A stretch of 10,149 nucleotides of DNA from Clostridia bacterium. Lineage in GTDB: Bacteria > Bacillota > Clostridia > Christensenellales > CAG-917. The stretch spans positions 1 to 10,149 of the forward strand of contig JAFWBH010000216.1 of NCBI GenBank assembly GCA_017507205.1. Reading direction: 5' to 3'. Made by a program: the position numbers and the translations under genes. Each line of letters opens with the position of its first letter. Within the stretch, counting starts at the first letter, position 1. This document shows positions 7,060 through 10,149 of the stretch, one piece after another. The notes under the pieces were generated by a model, which made no database searches, was not told the DNA's origin, and saw only the letters and a list, made by a program, of their open reading frames with translations.

Positions 7060-8439
7060 TTATTTGATGAAAGCAGAGAATGCCTTGTGTGCTTCGTAGA
7101 CATCTGCCTTTGAAACAAGCTCATAGGGTGCGTGCATTGAAAGCACAGGCACACCAAGGTCAACGGTGTCGATATTGTAGTTGGCAAGGAATTTTGCCAC
7201 TGTGCCACCACCACCAAGGTCAACTCTGCCAAGCTCGCCAGTTTGCCAGATTACGCCGTCCTTTTCAAAGACACTGCGAAGGTGACCGATGAATTCTGCT
7301 GATGCGTCATTTGAGCCACTCTTGCCACGAGAGCCTGTAAACTTATTCATTGCAACGCCGTAATTGATGAGGGACATATTGCCGTCAAAGGAACTGTTTC
7401 TTGGCTCGAATGCGTCATGGTAGTTGGGGTCATAGGCTGCTGTCACGTCTGCTGAGAGGCACATTGAGCTTGCTCTCACCACGGCAGATGAAACGCCGTA
7501 GCTGTCTGCAAGGATATCTATAATATCCTTGATGAGAATACATTGCATACCACTGTTGCCTTCACTGCCGACCTCTTCCTTGTCTGCAAGGATTGTGAGG
7601 ACTGTTTGATCGGTGTCTGTTTCAAAGGTTGCAGTGATTTCAGGATAAGCACAAACTCTGTCGTCATGGCCGTAGCTTGCCACAAATGCTCTGTCAAAGC
7701 CAACGTCTTTGGCTTTGAGGGCAGGCACTGCTTCAATTTCTGCACTGAGGAAATCCTCTTCTGTGATGCCATATTTTTCATTGAGAAGACGGAGAGCATT
7801 CATTTTTACTGCATTGCTGTCTGCGTCTTGAAGAGGCATGCCACCAATGAGGACATTGAGGTTTTCGCCCTTGAATGCTGATGACACTGTCTTTTCGTTG
7901 TATTCTTGTGAAAGGTGGGGGAGAAGGTCTGTGATGTAGAACACAGGATCTCCGTCCTCTTCACCGATGCAAACATTCACCGTGCTTCCGTCCTTCAAGG
8001 AGATGACTCCGTGAAGAGCAAGGGGAAGTGCCAGCCATTGATACTTCTTGATGCCACCATAATAGTGGGTTTTGAGGAATGCCATATCAAAGCTTTCATA
8101 GAGAGGCACTTGTTTAAGGTCAAGACGAGGGCTGTCAACGTGAGCAACCAAAATTCTGATGCCGTTTTCTGCAAGGTCAGCCTTGCCTGCCTTGATGATG
8201 AAGAGAGCCTTGCCACGATTGTTGTAGTAAAGCTTGTCGCCTTTGTTGATTTTGTCGCCAAGACGATATTCCTTGTAGCCGTGTGCCTTTGCCATTTCAA
8301 TGGTTTCAGCAACGGTCTCTCTTTCTGTTTTGCCATTGTCAAGATATTTCTTGTAGCCTTCGTTGTAGTCAAAGATTTTCTTCAGCTCATCGGGGCTTGC
8401 GCACTTAAAAGCATTTTTTCTTTTGTAGATGAGGTCCAT
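7060..8439 (-). CDS. M18-family metalloaminopeptidase
   Basis: The 459-residue protein matches the M18 (aspartyl aminopeptidase-like) family in length and in all metal-site motifs. It should be a cytoplasmic di-zinc exopeptidase that removes N-terminal residues, often acidic ones in this family, from peptides. Visible motifs are AHVDSPRLDLK (H100, zinc ligand), GHDDR (259-260, bridging aspartate), ADKEEVGSEG (E288 as general base, E289 as ligand), SADVTAAYDPN (D330, ligand) and LGVPVLSMHAPYE (H436, ligand). GRVDLGGGGTVAKF and GSRGKSGSNDAS are other conserved stretches. No signal peptide is seen, and the tail beyond the family core is short. The start is ATG 8437-8439 with AGGAG six bases upstream. 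The gene has its own extended -10 promoter and its own terminator. The ferritin-like gene lies 79 bp upstream on the same strand with no terminator between, so some read-through is possible. Substrate preference is not readable. Confidence 0.95.
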   Translation of the reverse strand: MDLIYKRKNAFKCASPDELKKIFDYNEGYKKYLDNGKTERETVAETIEMAKAHGYKEYRLGDKINKGDKLYYNNRGKALFIIKAGKADLAENGIRILVAHVDSPRLDLKQVPLYESFDMAFLKTHYYGGIKKYQWLALPLALHGVISLKDGSTVNVCIGEEDGDPVFYITDLLPHLSQEYNEKTVSSAFKGENLNVLIGGMPLQDADSNAVKMNALRLLNEKYGITEEDFLSAEIEAVPALKAKDVGFDRAFVASYGHDDRVCAYPEITATFETDTDQTVLTILADKEEVGSEGNSGMQCILIKDIIDILADSYGVSSAVVRASSMCLSADVTAAYDPNYHDAFEPRNSSFDGNMSLINYGVAMNKFTGSRGKSGSNDASAEFIGHLRSVFEKDGVIWQTGELGRVDLGGGGTVAKFLANYNIDTVDLGVPVLSMHAPYELVSKADVYEAHKAFSAFIK

Positions 8440-8470
8440 AATTTTCTCCTGATAATTTTTATTTGAAAAA

Positions 8471-8499
8471 ATTATATCACCAAATGGTCAAGTTGACAA
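8471..8499 (-). promoter_or_regulatory. Extended -10 promoter of the aminopeptidase gene
   Basis: On the minus strand, TTGTCA (8494-8499) and TATAAT (8471-8476) are 17 bp apart, with TGA just before the -10 (TGATATAAT). Only one base departs from consensus. Transcription would start near 8464, about 25 bases before the ATG. Confidence 0.75.
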
Positions 8500-8518
8500 G
8501 AGTAAATTTTGTTGGCAC

Positions 8519-9775
8519 CTACTTTTTACAGCATCTTCCCACTGTCACATTGTCTTTTTTACGGTCTTGAAGCTCTTTTACGGGGTTTTTGTCTGCTTCA
8601 AATCGGAAGTCCTCTTTGAAATTGTTGATATACAGGTCAATCACCTGATGAGAAGGAGTGTGATCACCACATCCGTTGAGCTTTTCTTGCCAAGGGAAGA
8701 AGGGATATTTGCAGTCCATATCTCTCACGTCTGCATAGCCCTCACCCACAGAGGTATACCAAGCAGTTTTCTTCAAAACCTTTCTTACATAATCAATATT
8801 ATCGCACCCAAAGGTGAGAGGCTCGGGGAACTCGGGGCAGGGGAATACATCGGTGTAGCACTTGCCCTCATACTTTTCAAGAAGCTCTGCCACTCTATGA
8901 AGATGAGCAAGCTCTTGTTCAAGACACAGCTCCCATATTGACTTGATACGGCTGTCCGTTTCGTCATTGAGGCAGGACCAATAGAGATAACACTCAACAT
9001 ATTCGTGTTCAAGAAGGCCAGTGAGCCAGCTACACTTTACATCCATAAGTGAGCCATATTGTGTCACGTGTTGCTCTTCAATCATTGCAATCTCGCTGTA
9101 TAGCTTTCTGCCAAGCTCGCTTGTGTAGAAGCCTGCAATGTTCATATAGTAGTTCATTGTCTGTTGCTCGGCGGCGGTTATGATTGAACAGCAAAGCCTT
9201 GTAAATGGGTCTGCCTTTTCTGCCTCAATATGATGACGGACGTCATCTGGTGCAAGACGATGCTCGCATACAGTGGGTCTGCCGGGAGTGATTTCTGTGC
9301 GACAATCAACAAGCCTTGAGGCGTCAATGCCATGCTCCATTTTCAAAAGATTTGAGAATCTGTAAAGATGATCAAAGTCCTCAAGAAGAGCAAAGTCAAG
9401 GGCACTTCTGACATAATCATCCTTTTCACGACGAGCAAGATTGGCTGTCAGCTCAACTGCCAGCTGTTCGTAGCCGATTGTTGTTTCAAGGATGCTCTCA
9501 TTGAGAGGCTTCAACCCTGAAATCTTTTTTTGTTGCTGTTGCTCAACACGTCTGATTTTTGCAATCTCACGCCTAAGCTCATTGTCTGTGCAGTGACGAG
9601 AAAATTGATGTGAATACCAGTTGGTCTCAAACTCAGTGCCGTTCATAAGAATGATGCGTAGCTTTGTAAAGGGGTCGGTGTTGTTTTTGTCATATGGCTC
9701 AACAAAGATTTTTTGCCAATTTTCAAGCCCCTTTTCAACGGTTGTTGCTTTTTGCTTAAATGGATTAAAAGACAT
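8519..9775 (-). CDS. Tandem-duplicated ferritin-like (di-iron) protein of unknown function
   Basis: This 418-residue soluble protein has no signal peptide or TM segment. I do not recognise a named family, but the ligand pattern is that of ferritin-like di-iron bundles, where each helical hairpin gives one Glu and one ExxH. Two units begin with the same motif, DPFT[KR]L, at residues 34 and 189. Second unit: E203, E233-x-x-H236, then E258, E288-x-x-H291. First unit, exactly 155 residues earlier: E48, E78-x-x-Q81, then E103, D133-x-x-H136. Each bundle is followed by a loop with a spaced cysteine pair (C158/C170; C313/C324). After about residue 340 comes a tail with C355, C369 and a C-terminal RCCKK; there are 16 cysteines in all. 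I infer one intact di-iron site in the second bundle and a degenerate first. Iron storage, peroxide or oxygen handling, or an oxidase role all remain possible. Start ATG 9773-9775 has AAAGGAG six bases upstream. No clear promoter or own terminator was found; the aminopeptidase gene follows 79 bp downstream. Confidence 0.75.
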   Translation of the reverse strand: MSFNPFKQKATTVEKGLENWQKIFVEPYDKNNTDPFTKLRIILMNGTEFETNWYSHQFSRHCTDNELRREIAKIRRVEQQQQKKISGLKPLNESILETTIGYEQLAVELTANLARREKDDYVRSALDFALLEDFDHLYRFSNLLKMEHGIDASRLVDCRTEITPGRPTVCEHRLAPDDVRHHIEAEKADPFTRLCCSIITAAEQQTMNYYMNIAGFYTSELGRKLYSEIAMIEEQHVTQYGSLMDVKCSWLTGLLEHEYVECYLYWSCLNDETDSRIKSIWELCLEQELAHLHRVAELLEKYEGKCYTDVFPCPEFPEPLTFGCDNIDYVRKVLKKTAWYTSVGEGYADVRDMDCKYPFFPWQEKLNGCGDHTPSHQVIDLYINNFKEDFRFEADKNPVKELQDRKKDNVTVGRCCKK

Positions 9776-9931
9776 TTTACGCTCCTTTTATATGATGATA
9801 AAGTATCGTTTTTGTCAAAATCAACAAAACATCAAGTCTTGCCGATTTGAAAAAACAACCTTTATGAGTATTTCTTTTCACATGGTTTTTATTCAACAAA
9901 AGATTATATTGTTTGCTTTTTTATGTGGGTG

Positions 9932-9940
9932 TGTTATAAT
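9932..9940 (+). promoter_or_regulatory. Extended -10 promoter upstream of tsaD
   Basis: TGTTATAAT is a perfect -10 hexamer (9935-9940) with an extended TG element. No good -35 lies at the right distance (TTGCTT, 16 bp upstream, matches only TTG), which is typical for extended -10 promoters. Transcription would start near 9947, leaving about 19 bases before the ATG, enough for the AGGA ribosome binding site. Confidence 0.6.
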
Positions 9941-9965
9941 CTTTACATTGAATGTAGGAAAGCAT

Positions 9966-10064
9966 ATGAAAGATATCAAAATCATTTTGGCAATTGAATC
10001 CAGCTGTGATGAAACAGCAGCATCGGTGGTGAAGGAGGGCAGAGTTGTCCTCGGGCTGGGATGA
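9966..10064 (+). CDS. tsaD: TsaD (tRNA threonylcarbamoyladenosine synthase subunit), N-terminus only, broken
   Basis: The peptide MKDIKIILAIESSCDETAAS followed by VVKEGRVVL is the N-terminus of TsaD (Gcp/YgjD). The ATP-binding-fold motif IESSCDET is diagnostic. TsaD transfers the threonylcarbamoyl group to A37 of ANN-decoding tRNAs, working with TsaB and TsaE in the cytoplasm. The ATG at 9966 has AGGA six bases upstream; the frame is open further upstream but that part is not TsaD-like. After L29 (10050-10052) the family sequence, normally continuing with S-N-V/I-V-S-S-Q, stops. Three unrelated codons and a TGA follow, so the metal-binding HxxxH and nearly all of the roughly 340-residue protein are missing. 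Because tsaD is essential or near-essential in most bacteria, I read this as a sequence junction rather than a true short gene. It is transcribed divergently from the ferritin-like gene. Confidence 0.85.
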   Translation: MKDIKIILAIESSCDETAASVVKEGRVVLGLG

Positions 10065-10149
10065 TGACACCCCGTCAACGACGATATAGGCGCAATAATA
10101 GTACGACGTCTCGCCGCTTCCGTCATACTGCGAACCAGCGGCGTTATAT
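10053..10149. other. Unrelated GC-richer segment at the right edge
   Basis: From about 10053 the sequence no longer fits tsaD. By hand count 53 of these 97 bases are G or C, clearly higher than the neighbouring genes. On the minus strand one frame (first codon 10146-10148) is open through the whole segment and reads like an exported or repeat protein, for example GSQYDGSGETSYYYCAY then IVVDGVSSS. Past the junction the same frame turns into non-protein-like antisense of tsaD. A plus frame is also open but Arg-rich and looks like a shadow. I cannot name the source. Confidence 0.45.

Noticed and set aside
7915..8466. 183-residue open frame antisense to the aminopeptidase
   Set aside because: It is a shadow of the well-supported M18 gene: composition is biased (Val/Phe/Cys-rich), with no ribosome binding site or recognisable domain.
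9621..9965. Long in-frame upstream extension of tsaD (147-residue frame)
   Set aside because: It overlaps the ferritin-like gene antisense and reads unlike TsaD; the family start fits ATG 9966 with its own AGGA site and promoter.
1..10149. CRISPR array, tRNA/rRNA genes, transposase or phage genes
   Set aside because: I saw no regularly spaced repeats, no tRNA-like cloverleaf and no mobile-element protein motifs on either strand.

Overview
The window looks like a low-to-moderate GC chromosomal segment of an anaerobic Gram-positive bacterium of the Clostridia type, probably gut-associated. The clues are AAAGGAG-type ribosome binding sites, UUG starts, short hairpin-plus-U terminators between genes, a SinR/XRE-like regulator, a domain-permuted GH3 glycosidase of the kind known from Ruminococcus and Butyrivibrio, a lipoprotein with InlB-like and MBG-like repeats, and a BspA-like leucine-rich repeat. 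The lineage is an inference; there is no rRNA or other marker here.

Layout, left to right. (1) The last 41 codons of an XRE-family regulator on the plus strand end in two hairpin terminators. (2) Two paralogous minus-strand membrane proteins, each with an N-terminal four-cysteine zinc ribbon and three membrane segments, form a likely operon; the upstream one also carries an outward-facing BspA-like LRR segment. (3) Divergent from them, a plus-strand GH3 beta-glycosidase has its two catalytic domains in reversed order. (4) A minus-strand surface lipoprotein (three InlB-like repeats, Ig-like domains, two MBG-like repeats) shares a bidirectional terminator with the GH3 gene and has a perfect-consensus sigma-70-type promoter. 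(5) A minus-strand M18 aminopeptidase has its own extended -10 promoter. (6) Upstream of it, a minus-strand 418-residue protein contains two tandem ferritin-like four-helix units. (7) Divergent from that gene, tsaD begins on the plus strand but is cut off after about 29 codons by about 97 bases of GC-richer, unrelated sequence, most likely an assembly junction.

The genes do not make up one obvious pathway. GH3, the lipoprotein and the LRR membrane protein fit carbohydrate use and envelope functions; the aminopeptidase and TsaD are housekeeping. The most interesting item is the ferritin-like protein: its iron-ligand pattern repeats exactly with a 155-residue period, the second copy keeps the full E/ExxH + E/ExxH ligand set, and the first copy has lost a histidine and shortened a glutamate. 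This suggests one working di-iron centre and one degenerate, possibly structural, bundle. I could not assign it to a named family from memory.
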